Shown: positions 6,221 through 14,728, counted from the stretch's first letter. The stretch: 14,728 nt of DNA from an uncultured Eubacteriales bacterium (GCA_905209135.1 CAJLRT010000009.1:1-14728); one strand, 5' to 3'. Numbers and translations are program-made. Notes: generated by a model not told the origin, from the sequence alone.

Positions 6221-6268
6221 TTTCATATTCCGTCCCATAAAAGCAATTGAATTGCAGGAGGAATATGG

Positions 6269-7648
6269 ATGATGAAAAAACGGTTATTCAGCATGATGGT
6301 CTGTCTCATACTGACGCTCATGATCTTGCCGATGACGGTATCTGCAAAAGGTCAGCAGGGCGCAGGCGGACTCAGCGAACAGTATTACAACTCGGCCCAG
6401 TCTTTCGGCTATGACGCCTTGACTTCCGGCGGGCAGAACAACGGCGAACTCGACGGGCTCGCTTCCGTTTCCGTCGGCACGGCGAACCTGACGAGAAACA
6501 GCGCGGCCTCCACTACCGGAGCCGCCGTTGCAAACGGCGTGACCATCGGCTTTCAGGAGGGCTACTACCTGGACAGCTACAAAATTGTCTGCGGCGACAA
6601 GTATGGCTGCCGGACGGACGCGAGCGGCAAGGCCGTAAGCAAAAGCAATGTAATGTCCGGCGCGACGACTGCATCCATCACACTCGGCGAAAGCGACGGC
6701 ATTACAAAAGCCGCGTTCGGACACAGCAGCCAAAAGGCTCCCTATTGGCTCCTTCTCAAGCTTGCGGCGGATTCGACGCTGTACAGCGTGACCTATAACT
6801 GGGGCGAGCTTGCGGACGACCTGACGGCGGCTCTCCCCGAAACGAAGTCGTACAAAGTCAACGCCATCGTCACCGTCGCCTCCCCCGGCGCGAGCGCGCT
6901 TTCCGAAGCGGCTACGATCGGTGAAAACGGCTATCAGTTCCTCGGCTGGCAGCTTGATCTGGACAGCGAAACACACCAGGCCAACGACACTTTCGGCATG
7001 CCGCGCAAAAACGTCGTTCTGACAGCGCTGTGGAAAAAGATTGCCGCCACTGAAGTGCATTACACCATCAACGTTCCCATCGTTAAAACGGTCGTGCAGG
7101 ACGGCAGCGCCGCGCCCGGTGCGCAGACTTTCCAGTTTGCGATGATTGAAAGCGACACGCCGGCTGAATTTGAAATACTGAACGATACTATCGAGACCAC
7201 CGGCGCAGGGACTTTCGAGGGGGTTTATTCCATCCGCGTTTCCGAAGAGACATTCCGGAACCTCTCCGAGGGCTTTGCCATTGCCGAAGTAAACGGTGAA
7301 GCGGCGGACTGGACCTATGATGAGACCGTGTGGGGCGTTGTTCCCTACATGGACAATTCCGGCGAAATCAGCGTCCGGTTCGCAAACCTGAGCGCCGAGG
7401 AGGAACTCTGGGGCAAAACTGAATACGAATATACCGCCGCTGAGTTCACAAACACTTATCGCGCGAATACCGCTGCGGAGGAACCGGAGCAGCCGGAAGC
7501 GCCGAAGCCGGAAGCGCCGAAGCCCGATTCCCAAAACCCGAGCACCGGAGACAGCTTCCAGCCCTGGTTGCTTGCCCTCCTGTTGCTTGCCAGCGGCACT
7601 GCGGCGGCCAGCGCTTTGCTTCGGAGAAAACACTCTCCGGGCAAATAA
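6269..7648 (+). CDS. Sortase-anchored (NPSTG) surface protein, adhesin/pilin-like
   Basis: This 459-residue secreted, cell-wall-anchored protein begins with a signal peptide (MMKKRLF, a hydrophobic core at about 7-22, likely cleaved after VSA at 26). Residues 27-190 form a region I do not recognise. Residues 194-257 resemble an InlB/Listeria-Bacteroides repeat (GYQFLGW ... TFGMPRKNVVLTALW). Residues 264-397 resemble a Spy0128/FctA-type pilin domain, with Lys273 (PIVKTV) and Asn395 (EFTNTY) placed like an intramolecular isopeptide pair. A Pro/Glu stalk (403-422) leads to the sorting signal NPSTGD (423-428), a membrane segment (432-451) and a basic tail (RRKHSPGK). AGGAGG at 6256-6261 lies 7 nt before the chosen ATG; a second in-frame ATG at 6272 is also possible. 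No sortase gene is in the window. Expression probably depends on the upstream switch. Confidence 0.88.
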   Translation: MMKKRLFSMMVCLILTLMILPMTVSAKGQQGAGGLSEQYYNSAQSFGYDALTSGGQNNGELDGLASVSVGTANLTRNSAASTTGAAVANGVTIGFQEGYYLDSYKIVCGDKYGCRTDASGKAVSKSNVMSGATTASITLGESDGITKAAFGHSSQKAPYWLLLKLAADSTLYSVTYNWGELADDLTAALPETKSYKVNAIVTVASPGASALSEAATIGENGYQFLGWQLDLDSETHQANDTFGMPRKNVVLTALWKKIAATEVHYTINVPIVKTVVQDGSAAPGAQTFQFAMIESDTPAEFEILNDTIETTGAGTFEGVYSIRVSEETFRNLSEGFAIAEVNGEAADWTYDETVWGVVPYMDNSGEISVRFANLSAEEELWGKTEYEYTAAEFTNTYRANTAAEEPEQPEAPKPEAPKPDSQNPSTGDSFQPWLLALLLLASGTAAASALLRRKHSPGK

Positions 7649-7676
7649 TTGCCTTGCTTGAATCTCCCCTTTATAA

Positions 7677-7712
7677 ACTGCCGGTGATGTTGACCCCATC
7701 ACCGGCGGTTTT
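7677..7712 (+). terminator. Terminator of the surface protein gene
   Basis: GCCGGTGATG (7680-7689) pairs with CATCACCGGC (7697-7706), extended outward by three further pairs including a wobble. GGTTTT follows. It closes the phase-variation module 28 bp after the stop codon. Confidence 0.85.
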
Positions 7713-7862
7713 ATCTGTACGGAAAATGCGCGGCGGCGCGGGGCGGGCGCGGGCCGGAGCGGAGTGCGCAGCGCGGCGTGGTACGGCGGAGAAATACGCG
7801 GCTTGGTGCGCTGCGGGCACGGGCAGGAGCGGGGGCGGAAAGGGCGCCGGGTCGGCCGGCTA
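7713..7862. other. GC-rich intergenic stretch without a recognisable gene
   Basis: This spacer is very G/C-rich, with strong G bias on the plus strand. Open frames exist on both strands but are low-complexity, lack Shine-Dalgarno sites and resemble nothing I know. It may be a decayed remnant or a junction between the AT-richer surface-protein module and the van cluster. I see no repeat or RNA gene in it. Confidence 0.5.
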
Positions 7863-7891
7863 TTGACTTTTGAGAGCGTTCGGCGTATACT
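7863..7891 (+). promoter_or_regulatory. Promoter of vanRS
   Basis: TTGACT (7863-7868), a 17-bp spacer and TATACT (7886-7891): one mismatch in each hexamer. The start would be near 7898, giving a leader of about 125 nt that is GC-rich and foldable. I found no copy of the repeats seen upstream of vanG near this promoter, so expression may be constitutive. Confidence 0.75.
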
Positions 7892-8023
7892 GCAACAATG
7901 AAAGGCGGCTTGTCCCGCACAGCGGCCGGTTTGCAGCGCAAAGCGCCGCCGGGTTTCGCGGCGGGGACGGCTGAACGCGTATGCACAGTGAACGGAGCAT
8001 TCCCTGCTGAGAGGTGAACTTTG

Positions 8024-8719
8024 TTGAGCGCCAACATATTGATTCTGGACGACGAACGGCCAATTGCCGATCTCATTGAACTATACCTGAAAAATGAAAA
8101 CTACAACGTATACAAGTTTCACACCGCCAGGCAGGCGCTCGCATGCGTGGCGGACACGCCGTTCGACCTTGCGATTCTGGACGTTATGCTCCCCGACGAG
8201 GACGGCTTTTCCGTGTGCCGGAAAATACGGGAGGAGCACTACTTCCCTGTAATCATGCTGACGGCAAAGGTGGAGGACATGGACAAGATCATGGGCCTGA
8301 CTCTCGGCGCGGACGACTATGTCACAAAGCCTTTCAATCCGCTGGAGCTTGTCGCGCGGGTCAAAACGCAGCTGCGGAGATATACGAAATACAACCAGGG
8401 CGACAAGGCGGACGAGACTGTGACGGAGTATGACTTCTCCGGGCTTGTCATCAACAGCGAAACGCACAAGTGCACCCTGTACGGCAAACCGCTCGCCCTG
8501 ACCCCCATTGAGTTTTCCATACTCTGGCACCTGTGCCAGAACAGGGGCAAAGTCGTCTCCTCCGAAGAGCTGTTTGAAGCGGTATGGGGCGAAAAATACC
8601 TGGACAACAACAACACCGTAATGGCGCACGTGGCCCGGCTGCGGGACAAAATGCACGAGCCGTCCCGCAGGCCGAAATTTGTAAAGACTGTGTGGGGAGT
8701 GGGGTATACGATTGAATAA
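8024..8719 (+). CDS. vanR: VanR-type response regulator (OmpR family)
   Basis: This 231-residue response regulator has a receiver domain at about 1-120: the acidic pocket Asp9/Asp10 (LILDDE), phosphoacceptor Asp53 (AILDVMLP), Thr80 (MLTAK) and Lys102 (TKPF). A winged-helix DNA-binding domain occupies about 135-231, with LTPIEFSILWHLC, NNTVMAHVARLRDKM and the closing KTVWGVGYTIE. Many blocks match enterococcal VanR from memory (ADLIE.YLKNENY, GADDY.TKPF.PLEL, KTVWGVGY). I place the start at TTG 8024, not TTG 8021, because AGAGGTGA (8010-8017) gives normal spacing to 8024. The last 8 nt overlap the start of vanS, indicating translational coupling. When phosphorylated it should activate the vanG operon. 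Confidence 0.92.
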   Translation: MSANILILDDERPIADLIELYLKNENYNVYKFHTARQALACVADTPFDLAILDVMLPDEDGFSVCRKIREEHYFPVIMLTAKVEDMDKIMGLTLGADDYVTKPFNPLELVARVKTQLRRYTKYNQGDKADETVTEYDFSGLVINSETHKCTLYGKPLALTPIEFSILWHLCQNRGKVVSSEELFEAVWGEKYLDNNNTVMAHVARLRDKMHEPSRRPKFVKTVWGVGYTIE

Positions 8720-9824
8720 GCAGGACTGGGCGCGGTCGGGTTCCGACCTCGCGCGCACCGTATTTACCAGGTTTCTTCTCTCGCTTATGCTGTTTACCGG
8801 CGGGTATCTGCTGCTGTTTTTCGGCATGTACTTCTCCCTTTCCTCCATGACCTGGCATGGGGACGAGCTGCTGTACCGGCCGCTGCAGATCCTCTATGAC
8901 AACAGTATCGTCGTGCTGATTCTCGGCTGGATTATCCTTGTGTTCTGCCTCATCATTTACTACTGGCGCAAGAGCCAGCGGTTTGTGGCGACGATCGCAG
9001 CCGCGAGCGACCAGCTCGTCGCCAACGACGACCAGTTCATCCGCCTGCCAAAGGAGCTCAAGGACATAGAAAACCGGATGAACCGCGTTAAACAGGACGC
9101 AATGCGCAACGCCCGCCTCGCCCGAGAGGCCGAACAGCGGAAAAACGACCTGATCGTCTACCTCGCGCACGACCTCAAGACGCCGCTGACTTCGGTGATC
9201 GGATACCTGACCCTGCTGCGGGACGAGCCGCAGATTTCCGAACAGCTGCGCGAAAAATACCTCGGCATCTCCCTGGATAAGGCCGAACGGCTGGAAGAGC
9301 TTATCAATGAATTCTTTGAGATTACGCGGTTCAATCTCAGCAGGCTGACGCTCGAGCCGAGCCGGGTGGACCTCTCGCGCATGCTGGAACAGATCTGCTA
9401 CGAGTTTCGGCCCCTGTTCGACCAGAAACAGCTTCGCTATACGCTGCGCATGGAGCCGGGCATTGAAATACGCTGCGACGTGGCCAAGATGGAACGGGTT
9501 TTCGACAACCTCATCCGCAACGCCGTGAGCTACAGCTATGAGGGCGGGGAAATCTCCGTCGGCGCCGTGCGGACAGACGAGGGCGTATACATCCAGTTTA
9601 TCAACGACGGCGACACCATACCCGAAGAAAAGCTCAGGCGCATTTTCGAGCAGTTCTACCGGCTGGACACATCCCGTTCCACCAAGACGGGCGGCGCAGG
9701 GCTGGGGCTCGCCATTGCGAAGGAGATAGTGGAGCTGCACGGCGGCACTATTACCGCCACGAGCGCCAACGACGCGGTGGCCTTTACCATATTCCTGCCC
9801 AGCGAGCCTGTCAGAAAATCGTAA
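8712..9824 (+). CDS. vanS: VanS-type sensor histidine kinase
   Basis: This 370-residue membrane histidine kinase has two transmembrane segments, at about 20-42 and 65-85. They bracket a very short external loop of about 22 residues, so it lacks a large sensor domain, as in VanS proteins. A HAMP-like linker follows. The H-box is LAHDLKTPLTSVIGYL (151-166) with His153 as phosphorylation site. The ATPase boxes are N (DNLIRNAVSYS, 265-275), G1 (INDGD, 297-301), F (FEQFYRLD, 312-319) and G2 (GGAGLGLAI, 327-335). The start is TTG, overlapping vanR by 8 nt, with GTGGGG about 7 nt upstream. It should phosphorylate and dephosphorylate VanR in response to a cell-wall or glycopeptide signal. The inducer cannot be read from the sequence. 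Confidence 0.92.
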   Translation: MNKQDWARSGSDLARTVFTRFLLSLMLFTGGYLLLFFGMYFSLSSMTWHGDELLYRPLQILYDNSIVVLILGWIILVFCLIIYYWRKSQRFVATIAAASDQLVANDDQFIRLPKELKDIENRMNRVKQDAMRNARLAREAEQRKNDLIVYLAHDLKTPLTSVIGYLTLLRDEPQISEQLREKYLGISLDKAERLEELINEFFEITRFNLSRLTLEPSRVDLSRMLEQICYEFRPLFDQKQLRYTLRMEPGIEIRCDVAKMERVFDNLIRNAVSYSYEGGEISVGAVRTDEGVYIQFINDGDTIPEEKLRRIFEQFYRLDTSRSTKTGGAGLGLAIAKEIVELHGGTITATSANDAVAFTIFLPSEPVRKS

Positions 9825-9841
9825 GAATTCCGAAAGAAAAT
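9808..9841 (+). promoter_or_regulatory. Three 11-bp phased repeats, candidate VanR-binding site
   Basis: CTGTCAGAAAA (9808-9818), TCGTAAGAATT (9819-9829) and CCGAAAGAAAA (9830-9840) are contiguous direct repeats with an 11-bp period sharing G at position 3 and AGAA at 6-9. This is the layout used by OmpR-family regulators. The middle repeat resembles the enterococcal VanR half-site as I remember it (TCGTANGAAANT). The array overlaps the last codons of vanS. A weak -10-like TTGAAT lies at 9858-9863, 16 bp past the array. Confidence 0.45.
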
Positions 9842-9875
9842 AAACAGGCTTCTGCATTTGAATCCTGAAAAACAG

Positions 9876-9918
9876 AACTTCCTGCTCTGGTACCATAGAG
9901 CAGGAAGTTTTTATTTTT
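9876..9918 (+). terminator. Strong terminator/attenuator between vanS and vanG
   Basis: AACTTCCTGCTCT (9876-9888) and AGAGCAGGAAGTT (9897-9909) form a perfect 13-bp stem with an 8-nt loop, followed by TTTATTTTT. On the other side AAAAACAG gives TTTTT on the minus strand, so it could work both ways. It ends only 9 nt before the vanG Shine-Dalgarno (9928-9933), leaving no space for a promoter after it. Transcripts entering vanG must therefore cross it. Confidence 0.85.
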
Positions 9919-9939
9919 AAAATACCTGGGAGGAAATAT

Positions 9940-10995
9940 ATGGACAGACCGAAAATCGCCGTCCTGTTCGGGGGACGTTCGAGCGAGTACGACATTTCGC
10001 TCCAGTCGGCTTTCTCCGTGATCGGGCACATAGACGCGCAGCGGTACGAGCCGGTACTGATCGGGATTACGAAAGAGGGGGACTGGTTCCGCTATTACGG
10101 CGACCGCGCGGACATCCTGAACGACCGGTGGCGGCAGTCCGGCCGCTGCGTGCCCGCCGCCTTTGCGCAGAACTATCATGCAAAGGCGCTGCTGGAGTTC
10201 CCGGAGCACGGCGGCGTGCAGTGCACGCGCATAGACGCGGTCTTTCCCGTTCTGCACGGCAAGAACGGCGAAGACGGAACGGTGCAGGGGCTGTTCGAGC
10301 TCGCGGGGGTACCGGTGATCGGCTGCGGCACGCTCGCTTCGGCGCTGTGCATGGACAAGGACCGCGCGCACAGGCTGGCGGCGCTGGCCGGCGTGGACAC
10401 GCCCGCCGCGGCCGTTTTCTCCGCACGGGTCACGCCCGGCGAGCTGATGCGGGAAACCGCCGCGCTCGCCTGCCCGCTGTTTGTCAAGCCCGTGCGGGCC
10501 GGGTCGTCGTTCGGGATTACGAAAGTGGACGACCGCGGGGAGCTTTGGGAAGCGGTGCGGGCCGCATTTGAGCACGACGACCGGGTCATCGTCGAGCAGG
10601 GGGTGCCCGGGTTCGAGGTGGGCTGCGCCGTGATCGGAAACGAAGACCAGCTCACCGTGGGCGCTGTGGATGAGATTGAACTTTCCGACGGGTTCTTCGA
10701 CTTTGATGAAAAGTACACGCTCAAAAGCTCCAAAATCCACATGCCGGCGCGCATAGACGATGAGACCGCCGCGCGCATATGCAGCGCGGCGGAGACGGTC
10801 TACCGGGCGCTCGGCTGTTCCGGGTTTGCGCGCGTGGACATGTTTCTGACGCCCGAGGGGCGGGTCGTATTCAACGAGGTAAACACCATTCCGGGCTTTA
10901 CTGCGCACAGCCGGTTTCCCAATATGATGCGCGGTGTTGGCATGACGTTTGCAGAGCTTATTGACACGCTGATCCGTACGGGGCTGCGCAGATGA
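9940..10995 (+). CDS. vanG: VanG-type D-alanine--D-serine ligase
   Basis: This 351-residue ATP-grasp ligase joins D-Ala to D-Ser for an altered peptidoglycan precursor of low vancomycin affinity. The N-terminal motif is VLFGGRSSEYDISLQSA (8-24). HGKNGEDGT (106-114), PLFVKPVRAGSSFGITKV (179-196) and NEVNTIPGFTAHSRFP (312-327) are family hallmarks of nucleotide and substrate binding. The omega-loop motif EKYT (257-260) marks the D-Ala-D-Ser group (VanC/E/G), and long blocks such as ALCMDKDRAH and EKYTLKSSKI match VanG as I recall it. GGGAGG at 9928-9933 lies 6 nt before the ATG. It is the first gene of vanG-vanXY-vanT. The ATGA overlap with vanXY implies translational coupling. Confidence 0.93.
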   Translation: MDRPKIAVLFGGRSSEYDISLQSAFSVIGHIDAQRYEPVLIGITKEGDWFRYYGDRADILNDRWRQSGRCVPAAFAQNYHAKALLEFPEHGGVQCTRIDAVFPVLHGKNGEDGTVQGLFELAGVPVIGCGTLASALCMDKDRAHRLAALAGVDTPAAAVFSARVTPGELMRETAALACPLFVKPVRAGSSFGITKVDDRGELWEAVRAAFEHDDRVIVEQGVPGFEVGCAVIGNEDQLTVGAVDEIELSDGFFDFDEKYTLKSSKIHMPARIDDETAARICSAAETVYRALGCSGFARVDMFLTPEGRVVFNEVNTIPGFTAHSRFPNMMRGVGMTFAELIDTLIRTGLRR

Positions 10996-11750
10996 GGGCG
11001 CGCACGGCATACGCGCCGCGCATGCACGCCGGCGGGCTGGTGCTGGTGAGCGCGGCGCACCCGATTGCACAGACGGAAACGGGGCCGCCGCGCGTGCCCG
11101 TGACCATCGGCGGGCGGACGGCCGAACTGGAGGCGCGCACGGCGAATCTTCTGCTGCGGCTGTTCGGCGACATCCGGAGCGGGGACGAGATTGTGCCTGC
11201 GGACGGATACCGGAGCGCGGCCGAACAGCGGCGGCTGTACGACGCGGCCAGGGCCGAGCACGGCGAGGCTTTCGCCCGCGCATTCGTCGCCCCGCCCGGC
11301 GGCAGCGAGCACCAGACGGGGCTTGCCGTCGACCTGGCGCAGAACGCCGCGCAGATCGACCCGATCCGGCCGCTGTTCCCCAATACGGGCGCGTGCGGGC
11401 GGTTTCGCCGGCTGGCGGCGGAGTACGGGTTCATTGAGCGGTATCCCGCGGGCAAGGAACATGTGACGGGCATTGCCCACGAGCCCTGGCATTTCCGGTA
11501 TGTGGGGCATCCGCACGCGCGGATCATGGCGGAATACGGTCTGTGCCTGGAGGAGTATATCGGGCTGCTGCGGCAGTACCGGCACGACGGCGAGCACCTA
11601 TGGTTTTCCGAAAAGCCGCGGCGGTTCGAGATTTATTTTGTGCCGGAAGAGCAGTTCGGCCCCGATACGGCGCCGGCGTGCGGGTGCTATCAGGTTTCGG
11701 GCAACAATGTGGACGGGTTTATTGTAACAGTCTGGAGGGAATACGTATGA
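10992..11750 (+). CDS. vanXY: VanXY-type D,D-peptidase/carboxypeptidase
   Basis: This 252-residue zinc peptidase of the VanY/VanXY (M15B) family has no signal peptide or membrane segment. That fits the cytoplasmic VanXY type, which cleaves D-Ala-D-Ala and removes the terminal D-Ala from precursors. Motifs are the substrate-binding Arg in GYRS (72-75), the zinc motif SEHQTGLAVD (105-114; His107, Asp114), and EPWHFRY (164-170; catalytic Glu164, zinc ligand His167). The C-terminal 70 residues hold the extension seen in D,D-carboxypeptidases. Whether it has both activities or only the carboxypeptidase activity cannot be decided by eye. It is joined to its neighbours by 4-nt ATGA overlaps on both sides. 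Confidence 0.88.
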   Translation: MRARTAYAPRMHAGGLVLVSAAHPIAQTETGPPRVPVTIGGRTAELEARTANLLLRLFGDIRSGDEIVPADGYRSAAEQRRLYDAARAEHGEAFARAFVAPPGGSEHQTGLAVDLAQNAAQIDPIRPLFPNTGACGRFRRLAAEYGFIERYPAGKEHVTGIAHEPWHFRYVGHPHARIMAEYGLCLEEYIGLLRQYRHDGEHLWFSEKPRRFEIYFVPEEQFGPDTAPACGCYQVSGNNVDGFIVTVWREYV

Positions 11751-12934
11751 TCCGCACCTTTGCAGGCCGCACCTTTGCAGGCCGCACCCTCGCGGGCCGC
11801 ACCTTTGCAGGCCGCACCTTTGCAGGCCGCGCCTGGACGGAAGTGGACCTGTCGGCTCTCCGGCACAACGCGCGGGCGCTCGCGGGCCTGGCGCCGCAGG
11901 GCGTCAGGATCATGGCGGTGGTCAAGGCCGACGCGTACGGGCACGGGGATGTGCGCGTGGCGCAGACCCTGTACCGCTGCGGCGTGCGCGACTTCGCCGT
12001 CGCCACCCTGGAGGAGGGAATCCGCCTGCGCCGGCACATGGCGCGCGGGCGCATCCTTGTGCTGGGGTATACTGATCCGCGCGAAGCCGCGGCCCTTTGG
12101 CGGTGGAGGCTGGCGCAGACCGCTGTGGACGCCGCGCACGCGCAGGCGCTAGATGCGCAGAAAAAACGGCTGCACGTACACCTGGCCCTGGACACCGGAA
12201 TGCACCGGCTGGGGACGGACGCGATGGACGGCGCGGCCCTCGACGCGCTCTGCAGCCTCAAATGGCTGCGAGTGGACGGCGTGTTCACCCACCTGTGCGT
12301 CGCCGATGAGCTGACGGAGCAGGCGCGCGCGTTCACAGCCGCGCAGGCGGCCAGGTTCCGCGCGGCGGTCGAAATGCTGCGGGAGCGCGGGCTGCACGGC
12401 TTTCAGACGCACGCGCAGGCCACCTACGGACTGATGAACTACCCGGAGTTCAGCGGCGACGTTGCGCGCGTCGGCATCGGCTTATACGGCGTGCTGAGCC
12501 AGCAGGGACAAACGCGGACGCAGGCCGATCTGCAGCCGGCGCTGGCGCTGCGGGCGCGGGTGGCGCAGGTACGGCGCGTTGCGGCGGGCGAAAGCGTGGG
12601 CTACGGCAGGGCGTATACCGCCCGCACCGATATGGCGGCGGCCGTGGTGACGGCCGGTTATGCGGACGGGATTCCGCGCAGCCTGTCCGGCTCCGGCGCG
12701 CATGTGCTCATACACGGCCAGCGCGCGCCGGTGATCGGGCGCATCTGCATGGATCAGCTTCTGGCGGACGTGAGCGGGATTGTAGGCGTGAAGCAGGGCG
12801 ACGTCGTCACGCTCATCGGCCGGGACGGTTCGGCCGAAATACGCTGCGAGGACTTCGCAGGCTGGTGCGGCACCATTTCCAATGAAATTCTGTGCAGGCT
12901 GGGCGGGCGGCTGGGACGCATATATCTGCCGTAA
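11747..12934 (+). CDS. vanT: VanT-position serine/alanine racemase without membrane domain
   Basis: This 395-residue fold-type III PLP racemase has the PLP lysine Lys60 in VVKADAYGHG (58-67), RVGIGLYG (241-248), the catalytic tyrosine Tyr286 in VGYGRAYTA, GYADGIPRS (304-312) and RICMDQ (332-337). By position it is the VanT of the cluster and would supply D-Ser to VanG. Classical VanT proteins are about 700 residues with an N-terminal multi-span membrane domain. Here that domain is absent, and the racemase domain is preceded by five RTFAG repeats (residues 3-27). D-Ala supply, meaning a plain alanine racemase, is an alternative. The start overlaps vanXY (ATGA), with GGAGGG at 11733-11738. A hairpin follows the stop codon. 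Confidence 0.85.
   Translation: MIRTFAGRTFAGRTLAGRTFAGRTFAGRAWTEVDLSALRHNARALAGLAPQGVRIMAVVKADAYGHGDVRVAQTLYRCGVRDFAVATLEEGIRLRRHMARGRILVLGYTDPREAAALWRWRLAQTAVDAAHAQALDAQKKRLHVHLALDTGMHRLGTDAMDGAALDALCSLKWLRVDGVFTHLCVADELTEQARAFTAAQAARFRAAVEMLRERGLHGFQTHAQATYGLMNYPEFSGDVARVGIGLYGVLSQQGQTRTQADLQPALALRARVAQVRRVAAGESVGYGRAYTARTDMAAAVVTAGYADGIPRSLSGSGAHVLIHGQRAPVIGRICMDQLLADVSGIVGVKQGDVVTLIGRDGSAEIRCEDFAGWCGTISNEILCRLGGRLGRIYLP
11753..11827 (+). repeat. In-frame 15-bp tandem repeat (5 copies, RTFAG) at the start of vanT
   Basis: The unit CGCACCTTTGCAGGC occurs five times in direct succession. Copies 1, 2, 4 and 5 are identical. Copy 3 differs at 3 positions (CTC and GCG codons, giving RTLAG). 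Because the unit is a multiple of three, copy-number change would alter protein length but not the frame. Confidence 0.97.
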
Positions 12935-12938
12935 GCAA

Positions 12939-12967
12939 CTCCGGCGGGAGAAAATCTCCCGCCGGAG
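12939..12967. terminator. Hairpin between vanT and the collagen-like gene
   Basis: A perfect 13-bp stem (CTCCGGCGGGAGA / TCTCCCGCCGGAG) has an AAA loop. It is followed by CTTGTATT on the plus strand and CTTGCTTAC-like bases on the minus strand, both T-poor. Its position between convergent genes suggests a shared terminator. Confidence 0.65.
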
Positions 12968-12979
12968 CTTGTATTGGGG

Positions 12980-14728
<1,749 letters not shown>

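Noticed and set aside
6284..7702. 472-codon minus-strand open frame across the surface gene
   Set aside because: The plus strand carries a signal peptide, a sorting signal and an ideal Shine-Dalgarno; the minus frame has none of these.
8451..10031. 526-codon minus-strand open frame across vanS
   Set aside because: It is antisense to clear histidine kinase motifs and crosses the vanS-vanG terminator. The predicted protein has no recognisable family features.
9940..10995. Housekeeping D-Ala-D-Ala ligase (ddl)
   Set aside because: The EKYT omega-loop motif, the location between vanS and vanXY, and many VanG-like blocks favour a D-Ala-D-Ser ligase.

Overview
The window looks like chromosomal DNA of a GC-rich, spore-forming member of the Clostridia (Bacillota). 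The grounds are AGGAGG-type Shine-Dalgarno sites, several TTG starts, sigma-70-type promoters, a vanG-type cluster, an NPxTG sortase-anchored surface protein and a clostridial-style collagen-like protein. No rRNA, tRNA, CRISPR array or insertion sequence was seen.

Layout. (1) 81-3063, minus strand: a compact four-gene operon (MGMT-like protein, TVP38/VTT membrane protein, alpha/beta hydrolase, TRM11-like methylase) with a promoter near 3173-3201. (2) 3319-3909, plus: a stand-alone hisB. It converges with (3) 4032-4967, minus: a GalE-type epimerase; two stacked hairpins separate them. (4) 4989-7712: a self-contained module that is more AT-rich than its surroundings. It holds a tyrosine recombinase (5100-5924), a 306-bp segment bounded by perfect 22-bp inverted repeats (5915-6220), and a cell-wall-anchored adhesin/pilin-like protein (6269-7648). 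(5) 7863-12934, plus: a vanR-vanS-vanG-vanXY-vanT cluster of the D-Ala-D-Ser type. (6) 12980-14548, minus: a collagen-like, probably spore-surface, protein.

The most interesting system is module (4). It reads as a phase-variable surface protein with its own dedicated recombinase. The invertible segment carries a near-consensus promoter (TTGCCA, 17 bp, TATAAT with an extended -10) that points away from the surface gene, and a strong intrinsic terminator that points toward it. As written, the switch is therefore in the OFF orientation. Inverting 5915-6220 would place the promoter about 100 bp upstream of the surface gene's start. The left repeat contains the stop codon of the recombinase gene, and in the OFF state the promoter fires antisense into that gene.

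In the van cluster, VanS and VanR would sense and signal, VanG would make D-Ala-D-Ser, VanXY would remove D-Ala-ending precursors, and the racemase would supply the D-amino acid. Two features stand out. Three 11-bp-phased repeats and a strong terminator hairpin lie between vanS and vanG. The racemase lacks the membrane domain of classical VanT and instead begins with five tandem copies of a 15-bp repeat encoding RTFAG.
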